DNA of 64,000 nucleotides, from positions 248,001 to 312,000 of the forward strand of contig JAUIHP010000002.1 in assembly GCA_030431975.1 (NCBI GenBank), read 5' to 3'. The position numbers were made by a program, and so were the translations under genes. The notes beneath the pieces were generated by a model. That model was not told where the DNA came from. It worked only from the letters and a program-made list of their open reading frames with translations, and searched no databases. Position 1 is the stretch's first letter. Each line of letters begins with the position of its first letter. This document shows positions 7,926-17,014 of the stretch, one piece after another. The stretch is from a bacterium (GTDB taxonomy: Bacteria > Eisenbacteria > RBG-16-71-46 > CAIMUX01).

Positions 7926-9281
7926 TCAGCGCAGGTCCTCCCCCATGGTGAGCGCCGTGGGATCCGGCGTTCCGGTCGCCTGTCTCGTGTCGAAGGTCAG
8001 GCGTCCGCCCGCCACTGTCAACCTCGTACGCACCGGAAGTTCCGTCCCGACGAACGGACAATTGGACGCCAAAGACTTGAACTCCGAAGCGACGATTTTT
8101 CTCCGTGCTCGCAGGTCGAGAACGGTGAAATCCGCCACTTCACTCCGGGCTACTTTCGACTCGGGCAGCCGCAGGACGCCGCGGGGACGGCAGGTGTAGA
8201 GCTCGAGAAAGCGCCTGAGGTCCATGCCCTCCTCGATGACCATGGCCTGGTACCCGGCCGAGAACGAGGTTTCCAGACCGGTAACCCCGAAAGGCGCACG
8301 GTCGAACTCGACATCGGTCACCACTTGGGAGTGCGGATGGTGATTCGAAGCGATGACGTCGATCGTCCCGTCCAGAAGCCCCGCGCGCAGGGCGGCGCGA
8401 TCATCGGCGGACCGGAGGGGAGGGTTCGTCTTGAACCGGGTGTCGTACCCTCGAACCGCCTCGTCGGTGAAGACGAGGTGATGCGGGCTCACCTCGGCCG
8501 TCACCGGCAACCCACGAATCTTGGCCCGTCGAACCAACTCGACGCCCCGGGCTGTTGAAAGATGCTGGACGTGCAGGCGGCAACCGGTGTGTGCGGCCAA
8601 CGAAAGGCTGCGAGCGATGTGGATTTCCTCCGCCGGGGCGGGAATCCCGCGTAGTCCCAGCGTCGTCGAGAGGAATCCTTCGTGCATGACGCCCCGGCCG
8701 CGGAGACCGCGCTCGTCGCAGTGGACGAAGACCGGCAGGTCGCACATGCGCGCGTACTCCATGCCGCGCCGCATGACGTCATTGGACTCCGTCGCGCCCC
8801 CGATATCCGAAACCGCAACCGCTCCCCCGTCGGCCAGTTCCCACATCTCGGTCAGCTGCTTTCCCTCGTCGTTGCGAGTCAGCGCACCGACCGGATGAAC
8901 TCGGGTGCCGCAGGCGGCGCGCGCACGATCCCGGATGAGGTCGGTAACGGCTCGACTGTCGTTCGGGGTCGGCGTATTCGGCATCGACGCGATCCCGGTG
9001 AACCCGCCGGCCGCCGCAGCCAGAGCGGCCGTCTCGATCGTCTCTGTATCTTCAGCACCGGGCTCACCCAGGTTCGCACTCAGGTCCAGAAGCCCCGGGA
9101 CGACCGTGTGTCCCTCCAGGTCGAGAACCGGCACGTTCTCGGCATGGACTTCAGAACCGATCTCCGTGATCAGTCCGCGCTCGACCCGTATGCAAACCGG
9201 TCCGCTGGGCCCGTCGACCAGGGGATCGACGATTTCGACTCCGCGAAGAATGAGTTCCAGTCCCCGATTCGACTCGTTCAC
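7926..9281 (-). CDS. pyrC: Dihydroorotase-like protein lacking key active-site residues (PyrC')
   Basis: This 451-residue member of the class I dihydroorotase/amidohydrolase family follows pyrB. The fold markers are present: VVPGLLDL, TIETAALAAAAGGFTGIASMPNT, HVQHLSTARG and EVSPHHL. The metal motif normally reading DxHxHxRE is here D66-L-S-A-N-L-G-E, so both zinc-binding histidines and the arginine are gone. The usual catalytic Asp in the DHAPH segment is Asn (IASNHHPHS). I checked both sites on the DNA. Such proteins are known as non-catalytic PyrC' partners that hold aspartate carbamoyltransferase in an active complex, as in Pseudomonas. I infer the same here. Start: GTG at 9281 with AAAGGAGGG upstream; the frame runs to 9614 inside pyrB, which I reject. 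Confidence 0.9.
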   Translation of the reverse strand: MNESNRGLELILRGVEIVDPLVDGPSGPVCIRVERGLITEIGSEVHAENVPVLDLEGHTVVPGLLDLSANLGEPGAEDTETIETAALAAAAGGFTGIASMPNTPTPNDSRAVTDLIRDRARAACGTRVHPVGALTRNDEGKQLTEMWELADGGAVAVSDIGGATESNDVMRRGMEYARMCDLPVFVHCDERGLRGRGVMHEGFLSTTLGLRGIPAPAEEIHIARSLSLAAHTGCRLHVQHLSTARGVELVRRAKIRGLPVTAEVSPHHLVFTDEAVRGYDTRFKTNPPLRSADDRAALRAGLLDGTIDVIASNHHPHSQVVTDVEFDRAPFGVTGLETSFSAGYQAMVIEEGMDLRRFLELYTCRPRGVLRLPESKVARSEVADFTVLDLRARRKIVASEFKSLASNCPFVGTELPVRTRLTVAGGRLTFDTRQATGTPDPTALTMGEDLR

Positions 9282-9307
9282 ATACCCTCCTTTCGCCAGG
9301 CGTCCGG

Positions 9308-10276
9308 CTACGCGCCGGGTAGAGCCGCCGCCATCTCGATTCCGTTGGCCCGCCAGGTCAGAAAGCAAACCGCCATTCGTACGGCCACTCCGTTTGCGAC
9401 CTGCTCGAGGATGACCGACTCCGGTCCGTCCGCTACCGCCGCCTCCATCTCCACACCACGGTTGATGGGTCCCGGGTGCATCACGAGGAGGTTCGGGTTC
9501 TTCACGATGTGGCGGCGTTCCAATCCAAAGGTTCTCGCGTACTCGCGAATCGACGGAAGGAACCCGCTCTCCATCCGCTCGAGCTGCAACCGGAGAACGA
9601 CGACGACATCGCACGCCTCCAGCGCTTCGTCGAGAAGATGCGTCACGCGAACACCCATGCGCTCGATTTCACGGGGCATCAGGGTCTGAGGGCCGACGAG
9701 CGTGATGTCCGCGTCGAACTTTTTCAAACCCCAGATATTGGAACGTGCGACGCGACTGTGGGCCACGTCTCCGACGATGGCGACGCGAAGACCGTCCAAC
9801 TTACCCTTGTGCGCACGCATCGTGTAGATGTCGAGAAGTCCCTGCGTCGGATGCTCATGGAAACCGTCTCCGGCGTTGATGACGCAGGCATCGACATGTT
9901 CCGCGACGTAGTGCGGCGCCCCGGACGCGCCGTGCCGAAGAACGACCATGTCGACGGCCATCGCTTCGATGTTCCGGATCGTGTCCTTCAACGTCTCACC
10001 TTTGGAGACGCTGGAACCGCTGGCAGAGAAGTTGATGACGTCTCCGGAAAGACGCTTCTCGGCAAGCTCGAAACTCAGCCGCGTGCGGGTCGACGGTTCA
10101 AAGAAGGCATTGCAGATTGTGACACCGCGCAGACTGGGAACCTTCTTGACCTGTCGCCCGATGACCTCGCGAAACGACTTTGCCGTATCGAGGATGTTCT
10201 CGACTTCCTCGCGGGAAAGCTCTTCGAGTCCGAGAAGGTGCTTCCGGCGAAAGGCGCCGTCCGAGGTATCCGTCAC
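9308..10276 (-). CDS. pyrB: Aspartate carbamoyltransferase catalytic chain
   Basis: PyrB condenses carbamoyl phosphate and aspartate to carbamoyl aspartate. The 322-residue protein shows the carbamoyl-phosphate site [13 protein letters not shown], the mobile loop [12 protein letters not shown], the [11 protein letters not shown] block, [10 protein letters not shown], and GPINRGVEM near the end. No regulatory chain (pyrI) is visible. The immediately following gene is a non-catalytic dihydroorotase homologue, which is the known arrangement for the PyrB/PyrC' holoenzyme. The start overlaps the pyrR stop by 4 nt. Confidence 0.96.
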   Translation of the reverse strand: MTDTSDGAFRRKHLLGLEELSREEVENILDTAKSFREVIGRQVKKVPSLRGVTICNAFFEPSTRTRLSFELAEKRLSGDVINFSASGSSVSKGETLKDTIRNIEAMAVDMVVLRHGASGAPHYVAEHVDACVINAGDGFHEHPTQGLLDIYTMRAHKGKLDGLRVAIVGDVAHSRVARSNIWGLKKFDADITLVGPQTLMPREIERMGVRVTHLLDEALEACDVVVVLRLQLERMESGFLPSIREYARTFGLERRHIVKNPNLLVMHPGPINRGVEMEAAVADGPESVILEQVANGVAVRMAVCFLTWRANGIEMAAALPGA

Positions 10277-10845
10277 TCGGTGACCTCCCGCGGAATGTTG
10301 CCGTCGAGTTCGTCGATACGAATGCCGTCTTCGTCGTCGATCTCTTTGAGATGGACGTGAATGACCTCACGGCGTGACGTAGGGACGTTCTTCCCGACGT
10401 AGTCGGCGCGAATGGGAAGTTCACGGTGACCGCGATCGACGAGGACCGCGAGTTGGATCGCCCGCGGCCGGCCGAAGTCCATCAGCGCATCCAGCGCCGC
10501 CCGGACTGTCCGCCCGGTGAAAAGGACGTCATCGACGAGGACGACGATCTTGTTCTCGAGATCGTGCGAGATCTCCGTCGTCCGCGCCACCGGCTGCTGC
10601 GCCACTTTCTGCAGATCGTCCCGGTAGAAGGTGATGTCGAGGATGCCGAGCGGCACCTCCGCGTCTTCGAAGCGGCGAATGTTGTCCTGAATGCGCTCCG
10701 CCAAAGGGACACCGCGGCGCCGGATCCCGACCAGGACCAGGTCTTCCGTCCCCCGATTCCGTTCCACGATCTCGTGGGAGATGCGCGCGACCGCACGACG
10801 CATCTCGTCGGCGTTGACGATGAAAGCCTTCTGCTTGAGGTTCAT
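10273..10845 (-). CDS. pyrR: PyrR: pyr operon regulator / uracil phosphoribosyltransferase
   Basis: PyrR is a PRPP-binding protein with uracil phosphoribosyltransferase activity that, in several phyla, binds pyr mRNA to attenuate transcription or translation when UMP is high. The protein shows [14 protein letters not shown], the PRPP loop [21 protein letters not shown] and [12 protein letters not shown]. It heads the pyr operon, fitting a regulatory role. I prefer the ATG at 10845 (190 residues), 9 nt after GGAGG. The upstream ATG at 10854 sits directly on that Shine-Dalgarno sequence. Its stop overlaps pyrB by 4 nt. Confidence 0.94.
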   Translation of the reverse strand: MNLKQKAFIVNADEMRRAVARISHEIVERNRGTEDLVLVGIRRRGVPLAERIQDNIRRFEDAEVPLGILDITFYRDDLQKVAQQPVARTTEISHDLENKIVVLVDDVLFTGRTVRAALDALMDFGRPRAIQLAVLVDRGHRELPIRADYVGKNVPTSRREVIHVHLKEIDDEDGIRIDELDGNIPREVTE

Positions 10846-11212
10846 GAGATTCATCCTCCGGCAAGTTCGTGACCGGTCCCCCGTAGTCGGATTTCCACAC
10901 TACGAGTGGACGGATGGAAACGTCGTGGTTCAGTTGGAACTCGGACACGGACGTGTCGAGGCATGCATCCTCTCCTTCCTGATCTCGCGGGATCAAGTTA
11001 AAGGCGGATTTGTGGGCGAAGCGGAGTCGGGGCAACCCGGCTCGAGGACGCTTCGACGGGAGTCACTTCTCGGATCTCCCGACGCGTTCGCGGGAATCTA
11101 GCAACCCAGGACACGGGAGCGCCAGCGGAATCGGCCGCCGATCCGGAAAGCCCGGCGCAACTCAGCCCAATAGAGCGCTCCGGTCGAACAGCTGACGGCC
11201 GCTGTCACGACT
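10846..11212. other. pyr operon leader region, no gene seen
   Basis: This 367-bp gap lies upstream of pyrR and must contain the pyr promoter. I see two small inverted repeats: GACACG/CGTGTC around 10943-10957 and CGTAGT/ACTACG around 10881-10904, the second close to the pyrR ribosome binding site. I could not recognise a PyrR-binding loop, an intrinsic attenuator or a confident promoter. Frames in this region look like shadows. Confidence 0.4.
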
Positions 11213-11785
11213 TCAGTAGACCTCAAGGGCTCCGATCGAAGACCGAACGGCCGGATCCAGGCGCTCCGCCATGTCTTCCGGAATCAGATAATCGATCTGC
11301 ACCCGGCGGCCCGCCGGCGTCACGAAGACCAGCCGGTCGTTGGTCCACCCGGCGCCCTCGATCCGCAGCTTACGGACCGGGAGGTCGCCCAGCGTTATTT
11401 CCTTGTCCTTGACCGCGAAGTTGCCCGCCTTCTCTCTGGCCGCCGCCAGATAGCCGTCCCACCAGGCTTCGTCGATCGGGCCCATACCGTCATTGGGGAA
11501 CTCACCGACAAAGATCCGCGCCTGCGTCGACGGAATGGCGAAGAGCATCCTGGGGACGGTGAAATAGAGCCCGTCGGAACCCTCGGCATTGGCCAGGGCG
11601 CCCCGCGCCTCTTCGAGAAAGGAACGCCCCGCCGCCTGGAACCCGGCGGGAGGATGGAATCTCAGACCCAGTGTCTCGTCCCGCTCAAACGGGGCGAGCA
11701 TGGCCGGATCGACCTCGAAGGTCTCCTCCTGGGAGCAGGACGTCGTGAGCAGGACAAGAAACAGCATGGCGAGGAACGTACGCAT
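11213..11785 (-). CDS. Predicted lipoprotein, unknown function
   Basis: The 190-residue protein starts with a lipoprotein signal (hydrophobic run FLAMLFLVLL, then TTSC, Cys at about 17). The mature part begins SQEETFEVDPAML and has no domain I recognise. It contains segments such as GLRFHPPAGFQAAG, RKLRIEGAGWTNDRLVFVTP and RRVQIDYLIPEDM, which look like a compact beta-rich domain of the kind seen in small cell-envelope lipoproteins. It lies 12 bp after recO in the same direction and may be co-transcribed with it. Only the cell-envelope location is supported. Confidence 0.78.
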   Translation of the reverse strand: MRTFLAMLFLVLLTTSCSQEETFEVDPAMLAPFERDETLGLRFHPPAGFQAAGRSFLEEARGALANAEGSDGLYFTVPRMLFAIPSTQARIFVGEFPNDGMGPIDEAWWDGYLAAAREKAGNFAVKDKEITLGDLPVRKLRIEGAGWTNDRLVFVTPAGRRVQIDYLIPEDMAERLDPAVRSSIGALEVY

Positions 11786-11797
11786 GTCGGCAGGATC

Positions 11798-12721
11798 CTA
11801 TGAAGTCGAAGGAGGGGTCAAGGTCCCAGAGGACTCGATCGAGCGGAGCCCGCGATAGCGCTCCACGTGGTAGCGCAGGAAGTCTTCAACGACGCGCTCC
11901 AAAGCTCCGGACCAGCGCCGGAGGCTGTCGCCGTTGTCCGCGGGCCGGATGGCCGGATCTCGTCGGACGTAGGCCTCAGTCACCTCTCCCACGCGTGCCC
12001 CGGCATCCGGCTCGCCACCTGATTCGGCGGTTGCCGCGTCCAGGGTGGCGGCGGTCGGAAGCTCCCGGGGCGTCACCATCGAACGCACGCGCAGAAGCGC
12101 CCGTACCGTCATCGGCTGGCCGAACTCCCCCGAACCGGCACAGTTTCCGCAAAGAGCGCCCCCTTCCGCAGGCCGAAAGAGCCAGACCCGGCTCGCGGTC
12201 TCCGTAGTGAGGGCCGCTTCGTCCAGCGAGGTACCGCAGTGGAGGCAGGCGTCGAGCAGCGGGGCATAGCCGAGCAGACTTGCGGCGCGAAGTTGGAACG
12301 CGCGAAACAACTCTCCCGCCTCTCCCAAACCGACGCGGGACATTCGGGAGAGCGCCCGGCAGGCCGTCAGGTAGAGCGAGTCGGAGGGTTCCTCCTCGAG
12401 CACCATCCGGTCCAGAAACTCGAGCAGGCCGCATCCGTACTGAAAACGATCGCCACGCAAAAGGACGCCGCGGTACTCCTCGATGACGTCCCCACTTTTC
12501 ACCATCTGCAGGTTGCGCCCGGAACGGAAGTAGACGACGAACTCTGACCGGGTGAAGAGCTCCAGGCTGGCGCCGAGAGGACTCTTCGGCTCTCGCACAC
12601 CCTTTCCGATGACGGAGATCTTGCCCAGCTCCCGGGTCAGGAGGGTCGCCACCCGGCTGGTGTCCCCGTACCGAAGGTTGCGGAGCACCAACCCTTCCGT
12701 CCGAACGATGCGCGAACTCAT
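11798..12721 (-). CDS. recO: DNA repair protein RecO
   Basis: RecO loads RecA on gapped DNA together with RecR. The 307-residue protein opens with an OB fold (RTEGLVLRNLRYGDTSRVATLLT, GVREPKSPLG). A helical domain follows and then a zinc finger built from CLHCG and GGALCGNCA. It is about 60 residues longer than many RecO proteins because of an acidic/Ala-rich stretch near the C-terminus. The start ATG overlaps the stop of the CorC-like gene by 4 nt, placing it at the end of the ybeY-CBS-corC-recO operon. Confidence 0.92.
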   Translation of the reverse strand: MSSRIVRTEGLVLRNLRYGDTSRVATLLTRELGKISVIGKGVREPKSPLGASLELFTRSEFVVYFRSGRNLQMVKSGDVIEEYRGVLLRGDRFQYGCGLLEFLDRMVLEEEPSDSLYLTACRALSRMSRVGLGEAGELFRAFQLRAASLLGYAPLLDACLHCGTSLDEAALTTETASRVWLFRPAEGGALCGNCAGSGEFGQPMTVRALLRVRSMVTPRELPTAATLDAATAESGGEPDAGARVGEVTEAYVRRDPAIRPADNGDSLRRWSGALERVVEDFLRYHVERYRGLRSIESSGTLTPPSTS

Positions 12722-13881
12722 CGCGTCGCCAGCTCGGCATCCGCGGTCGTTGGGGCAAGCTGCGGGACGGTAACCCGCAGAGACAGGATCCGCCGGTCCG
12801 TCGCCTTCTCGACTTCGAGCATGGACTTCGTCAGCGCCACCTCGTCGCCGACCTGCGGGATGCGTCCCGCTTTCTCCAGGAAGAGGCCGGCCACGGTCTC
12901 GTATTCTCCTTCGGGAAGGAAGTTTTCCCCGAGCTCGGCGATGTCCTCGAATTCATTGAATTCTTCGACTTTGCAAACGCCGTCGACCATGTAGACCCCG
13001 GCAGAAAGCCGGCGGATTCGCTTCCGAACGATGTCGTGTTCTCCCGCCAGATCGCCGATGAGGACCTCGACCAGGTCTTCCATCGTGACGAGGCCGGCAT
13101 GGCTGCCGAACTCGTCGACCACCAAACCGGAGTGCATCTTCGAGTCGGCCAACTGTTCCAGGACGGCGACTCCGGGCAGGGTCTCCGGGAAGAGCGGCGC
13201 TGTCTGCGCCAGCTCGCGAATCGGTCGATCCAACGCATCCGGCCGGGAGAGGTCGACCATCCGCACCATGCCGAGGATCTTGTCCACGTCCTCGTCGAAA
13301 ACGGGGTAGTGCGAGTGGCGATAGTGCCGGATCCGAGGTAACGCTTCGCGCGGCGTAAGGTCGCCGGCAAGCGCGACGACCTGGGAACGAGGCACCATCA
13401 CTTCCTCGAGAGTCAGATCGTCGAGATCGCGGGCCGACTCCAGGAGAGAGTCCGGACTCGTGGGCTCCGCGCCGTTGTTGGACGTCCGGTTCTCCGCAGG
13501 TTTGTGCAGACGCGCGTCCACTGCCTCGTAGGCCAGCAACGTCCAAAGTGCGAGTCCCCGAACCGGCGCCAGAAACCAGGTCCACCGGCGAGGAAACGGC
13601 TGGTTGCGGCCCCAGGTTCGTGCCCCCCCCACCAGAACCGAGCCGATCGCCGCGACAAGGGCCGCCCCGAGGACGATCTGGCCCGGGTTCAACGACCGAA
13701 GCCCGAACATCGCGGCCAGACTGAGAGACGCCCCCGCCAGGTAGAGCCAGAACCCCACCTGGAGTTGGAGGCCGCGCTGAAGACGAAGTCGCCGAGCTTC
13801 CGCGGGCACGGCGGCTTCCCACACCAGAAGCCACAGAATCCAACTGGAAAGCAGCAGCCCCAGGACCGGAAGGAGGCTCAC
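12718..13881 (-). CDS. CorC/HlyC-type CBS-domain membrane protein
   Basis: This 387-residue protein resembles the CNNM/CorC family linked to Mg2+ and heavy-metal homeostasis. The N-terminal 120 residues contain about four hydrophobic segments, corresponding to but not closely matching the DUF21 domain. A CBS pair follows (EVMVPRSQVVAL at about 155; HSGLVVDEFGSHAGLVTMED at about 250), then a CorC_HlyC domain (SAGVYMVDGVCKVEEFNE). GLVTMEDLVEVLIGDLAGEHD is the classical family signature. It overlaps the adjacent CBS gene and recO by 4 nt each. Ion specificity cannot be read from the sequence. Confidence 0.86.
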   Translation of the reverse strand: MSLLPVLGLLLSSWILWLLVWEAAVPAEARRLRLQRGLQLQVGFWLYLAGASLSLAAMFGLRSLNPGQIVLGAALVAAIGSVLVGGARTWGRNQPFPRRWTWFLAPVRGLALWTLLAYEAVDARLHKPAENRTSNNGAEPTSPDSLLESARDLDDLTLEEVMVPRSQVVALAGDLTPREALPRIRHYRHSHYPVFDEDVDKILGMVRMVDLSRPDALDRPIRELAQTAPLFPETLPGVAVLEQLADSKMHSGLVVDEFGSHAGLVTMEDLVEVLIGDLAGEHDIVRKRIRRLSAGVYMVDGVCKVEEFNEFEDIAELGENFLPEGEYETVAGLFLEKAGRIPQVGDEVALTKSMLEVEKATDRRILSLRVTVPQLAPTTADAELATR

Positions 13882-14669
13882 GGCGTCTCCTCCCTGCTAG
13901 CAGCGCTTTCCCGTGAGGCCAGGAATCGGAAGACATCGGACAGTGTCACCACGCCAAGGGTGCGGCCCCGAACGTCGGCCACCGCACCGATGGTGACCCG
14001 GTTGCGCCGAAACTCCTCGACGAGTCGCCGGGTCGACAGTCGACGAGGGACGCGGAGCAGACGGCGAAGGTGACGGCGCACAGGCTCACTCGCTCCCCCC
14101 TCCAGCGCCAACGGGGTCAGATCCTTCGCATGGGCGATCCCCAGGATCCGGTCGAGGGAGCCCTCGACGATCACGACCCGGGTCCTCCCCGACTCGCGCA
14201 TCGAATCGAGAACCTCACCGGCCGTCGCGCCGCCACCGGCCACGATCACATCGTCCCGCGCCGTCATCAACGTTTGGACGTCGGTATCCTCGAGGCTGAG
14301 TGCGCGACGCAGGAGCGCGGTCGCGTCTTCGGACAACGGAGTCGTCCCGGAGGGCGTCGGGCCGACGTCCTCTTCATCCTCGCCTTCGGCTTCCGGCGAA
14401 TCCGGGGTCGAGCGTCGTCGAAGCAACAGCGCCAGCTCGGTCCAGATCGCGCCGGCCACGAGGACTCCGAAGAAGGGGCCCAGCTGCAGACTCCCACTCT
14501 CCCCGGACGGGCGGCTCACCCAAACGGCCAGCACCACCCAGGGCAGGGCGCAGAGAGGAAGGAGAATCGCGTTGGGCCAGCCCATGGCCCACCATCCCCG
14601 CGGTCGGAGCCGTCTCACGACGAACGGAAGCAACAGCCCCGTCGCCATGAGGATCCAAAACGCGCTCAA
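13878..14669 (-). CDS. CBS-domain membrane protein, short CorC-like paralogue
   Basis: The 263-residue protein has three to four hydrophobic segments in the first 85 residues, an acidic linker (EAEGEDEEDVGP) and a CBS pair (DVQTLMTARDDVIVA; GVVTLSDVFRFLAS). It lacks the C-terminal CorC_HlyC domain of its neighbour, so it looks like a shortened partner. The tandem pair, with 4-nt overlaps, suggests the two membrane proteins assemble together, as CNNM-type proteins dimerise through CBS modules. That is inference. It also overlaps ybeY by 4 nt. Confidence 0.8.
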   Translation of the reverse strand: MSAFWILMATGLLLPFVVRRLRPRGWWAMGWPNAILLPLCALPWVVLAVWVSRPSGESGSLQLGPFFGVLVAGAIWTELALLLRRRSTPDSPEAEGEDEEDVGPTPSGTTPLSEDATALLRRALSLEDTDVQTLMTARDDVIVAGGGATAGEVLDSMRESGRTRVVIVEGSLDRILGIAHAKDLTPLALEGGASEPVRRHLRRLLRVPRRLSTRRLVEEFRRNRVTIGAVADVRGRTLGVVTLSDVFRFLASRESAASREETP

Positions 14670-15187
14670 GATTCCCGCCTTTCCATCAGTTCGACCTCAA
14701 ACCCGCGACGCCGACACCTTAGCCGCAAGTCCCGCTCCCTCGGCTCCATACGGGCCCGGTCCGCAGCCTCGATGTGATCGTATCCGAGAACGTGAAGAAC
14801 CCCGTGGACGACCAGCCGTAGCAACTCCCGCCCATAGGGTACACCCTGTTCGTCGGCTTGACGTGCGCACTGTGGAAGCGAGATGGCGATCTCTCCCAGC
14901 ATCGGAGGTTCCCCGTCCGGAATCGGCGGCGCCGCGTCCACAGAATCCGAATCGGAATCTGTGTCAGAAAAAGAGAGGACGTCCGTCGTTCGGTCCTTCC
15001 CACGGAACTCCCGATTGAGACGGCGCATCTGGCGGTCACCACAAAGGAGAACCCCAAGGACCGCACCCGGCGGAGCCTTCTCGGCTTCGAGGCATGCGGC
15101 CACGATTTCCCGGAGTCGTGCCCGATGAATGCGAAAACCCCGATGGGTTCCGCGGATCGGGACGTACTCGGGGAGGCGCCAGTTCAC
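14666..15187 (-). CDS. ybeY: Endoribonuclease YbeY (16S rRNA maturation)
   Basis: YbeY is a zinc RNase for 16S rRNA 3' maturation and ribosome quality control. The metal site HGVLHVLGYDH (H-x3-H-x5-H) is intact, as is the TDVLSF segment. Between TDVLSF and LGEIAIS the protein carries an extra acidic insertion of Asp-Ser dipeptides followed by a Pro-rich stretch, encoded by consecutive GAATCN hexamers on the plus strand (14943-14960). The GTG at 15187 has GGAGGG 6 nt upstream; another in-frame GTG lies at 15202. It lies just after phoH, the usual neighbour of ybeY. Confidence 0.93.
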   Translation of the reverse strand: MNWRLPEYVPIRGTHRGFRIHRARLREIVAACLEAEKAPPGAVLGVLLCGDRQMRRLNREFRGKDRTTDVLSFSDTDSDSDSVDAAPPIPDGEPPMLGEIAISLPQCARQADEQGVPYGRELLRLVVHGVLHVLGYDHIEAADRARMEPRERDLRLRCRRRGFEVELMERRES

Positions 15188-15329
15188 CCCTGAGCCCTCC
15201 ACGGGGGGCCGTGTCGAAGTCGGAAGGTCGATCGAAAGGGAGATCGGGGTGATCCCGGCTCACCGAGTTGGCCGCGACCCGGGTTGCCATCACCGCCTCG
15301 CGAGGAAACGACGCAACGATGGCGCGGTC

Positions 15330-16403
15330 TCAAGAGTCGTCGGACTCCGGTCCCGATGGTTCGTCGTCGTTCCAGCTCGGCACGCTTCGGACGCGGGGCG
15401 CAGCGGGCGTACCCAGGTCTTCGGCGGACGCAGGGCCGGTCCGGGGACGGGACTCCTGGTCGAAAGCCCGAATGATCTCACGGACGAGCCGGTGCCGGAC
15501 GACGTCCCCGTCATTGAAATAGACGAAGCGGATTTCTTCGACTCGCCGAAGAATCGATTGGATCCGAACCAGACCGGAGTCTGCCGGATCGTCGAGATCG
15601 ATCTGCGTGACGTCGCCGGTGACCGCCGCTTTCGAGTTCGGGCCAAGGCGGGTCAGGAACATCTTCATCTGTGTCAGCGTGGCGTTCTGCGCTTCGTCCA
15701 GAATGACGAAAGCGTTGGCCAGCGTCCGGCCCCGCATATAGGCCAGGGGCACGACTTCGATCACACCAAGCTGGAGGAAACGCTGCAGCTTCTCCAGGGA
15801 GATCATGTCGTTGAGAGCGTCATACAAAGGCCGCAGGTAGGGATCGACCTTGTCCTGAAGGTCACCCGGAAGATATCCCAGCCGCTCGCCCGCTTCGACG
15901 GCAGGACGGGCCAGGACGATCTTGTCGACTCGCTTCTCCTTGAGCATGCGGACAGCGATCGCCACGGCGAGGTACGTCTTCCCCGTTCCGGCCGGACCGA
16001 TTCCGAAGACGACGTCCCGTGTCAGCAATGCCTCGACGTACCGCGCCTGGGTGACCGTTCGAACTTTGATGACCTTCTTGTCACCGAGAAGGACGACGCC
16101 GTCGCGGGAAGGGAGAGCGGAATCCTCGTCGTCGGCCGCGGCGGAGGCGGAAAAGAAGTACTCCAGGTCTTCCTTGGTGATCGGACGACCTCGTCGGGCC
16201 CGGTCCATCAGGACTTCGATCATCTTGACCGCGCCGGCGACGGCCGGCTCCGGACCCTGGACGGAAAGTTCACCGCGACGACTACTGATGCGAACGTCCC
16301 AGTGATCTTCGATCGCCCGCAGGTTCGAGTCTGCCTGCCCAAAAAGAGGAAGAGGGTCGATCCCCTCGAGAGGTAAGACGACACGGTGCTCGGACAGACT
16401 CAT
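15330..16403 (-). CDS. phoH: PhoH-family ATPase/RNA helicase-like protein
   Basis: PhoH proteins (YbeZ type) are cytoplasmic P-loop ATPases that work with YbeY in rRNA processing. The 357-residue protein has an N-terminal KH-like domain (about 1-90), Walker A GPAGTGKTYLAVA, the block KIVLARPAVEAGERLGYLPGD, and Walker B VILDEAQNATLTQMKMFLTR followed by VTGDVTQIDL. The C-terminus ends in an acidic/Pro-rich tail. It is followed by ybeY after 142 bp. The 7TM-HD gene often found between these two in other bacteria is absent. Confidence 0.94.
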   Translation of the reverse strand: MSLSEHRVVLPLEGIDPLPLFGQADSNLRAIEDHWDVRISSRRGELSVQGPEPAVAGAVKMIEVLMDRARRGRPITKEDLEYFFSASAAADDEDSALPSRDGVVLLGDKKVIKVRTVTQARYVEALLTRDVVFGIGPAGTGKTYLAVAIAVRMLKEKRVDKIVLARPAVEAGERLGYLPGDLQDKVDPYLRPLYDALNDMISLEKLQRFLQLGVIEVVPLAYMRGRTLANAFVILDEAQNATLTQMKMFLTRLGPNSKAAVTGDVTQIDLDDPADSGLVRIQSILRRVEEIRFVYFNDGDVVRHRLVREIIRAFDQESRPRTGPASAEDLGTPAAPRVRSVPSWNDDEPSGPESDDS

Positions 16404-16490
16404 AGGCTTTGTCTTGTCGACTCCCGGGCGGCGCCCGCAGTTGCTGGTCCCAGCAGGCTGGAGAAATCTCGGCAGCCCGCTAGTCGAGGT

Positions 16491-17009
16491 TCATCGGGGA
16501 ATCTTGAGTGCGGCGCCGGCCTTCAGCGGTGCGTCCTCCGCGCCGATCTTCGCCTTGTTCGCTTCGTAGATGTCCTTCCACTTCAGCGCGTCCCCGTAGA
16601 GCAGTTTCGCAATCTGGCGGAGGGTATCCCCTTCTTTGACTTTGTATTCCGTCAATGACTTCCGTCGCAGCCTGAGCTCACGAAGCTCAGAATTGACCTC
16701 GCGGATCTCCGAGGAGAGTTCGATCGTCTGCGTCCGGAGGGTGTCCCCCATCGTGGCCAGTGTGTCGAGGCGGGCCGTGAAGTCCGCAGTTTCCTTCCGC
16801 AGGTCCGCCAGGTACGCGTTGAGCTCGTTGCAATAGGCATCCCGGGCGCCCTTGGAGAGATTCATGATCTCTTCGTTGGAGTAGAACTGGCCCTCACGTG
16901 GGTTCCGATCGAGATCTTCGGAACCGCCGGCACAAGCGACGACGACGAGGATCAGAGGAAACAGGAACGCCACCGAGGTCAGGACTTTGCGTGCGGAAAA
17001 CGTTGGCAT
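16491..17009 (-). CDS. LysM-domain lipoprotein with coiled coil
   Basis: The 172-residue protein has a lipoprotein signal (FLFPLILVVVAC, Cys at about 26) and a long helical, probably coiled-coil region (residues 55-120, rich in Leu/Glu/Arg with TLATMGDTLRTQTIE). It ends in a LysM peptidoglycan-binding domain (YKVKEGDTLRQIAKLLYGD ... KAGAALKIPR). I infer a lipid-anchored protein that reaches the cell wall. I prefer ATG 17009, with GGAGGG 9 nt upstream, over the TTG/ATG just before it. It follows the other small lipoprotein gene with overlapping signals, so the two probably act together. Confidence 0.84.
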   Translation of the reverse strand: MPTFSARKVLTSVAFLFPLILVVVACAGGSEDLDRNPREGQFYSNEEIMNLSKGARDAYCNELNAYLADLRKETADFTARLDTLATMGDTLRTQTIELSSEIREVNSELRELRLRRKSLTEYKVKEGDTLRQIAKLLYGDALKWKDIYEANKAKIGAEDAPLKAGAALKIPR

Positions 17010-17014
17010 CGTCA

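Noticed and set aside
10529-11035. 168-residue frame upstream of pyrR
   Set aside because: It runs into pyrR in another frame, has no conserved part and no ribosome binding site.
10846-11212. PyrR-responsive attenuator
   Set aside because: I saw small inverted repeats but neither a convincing terminator/antiterminator pair nor a recognisable PyrR-binding loop.
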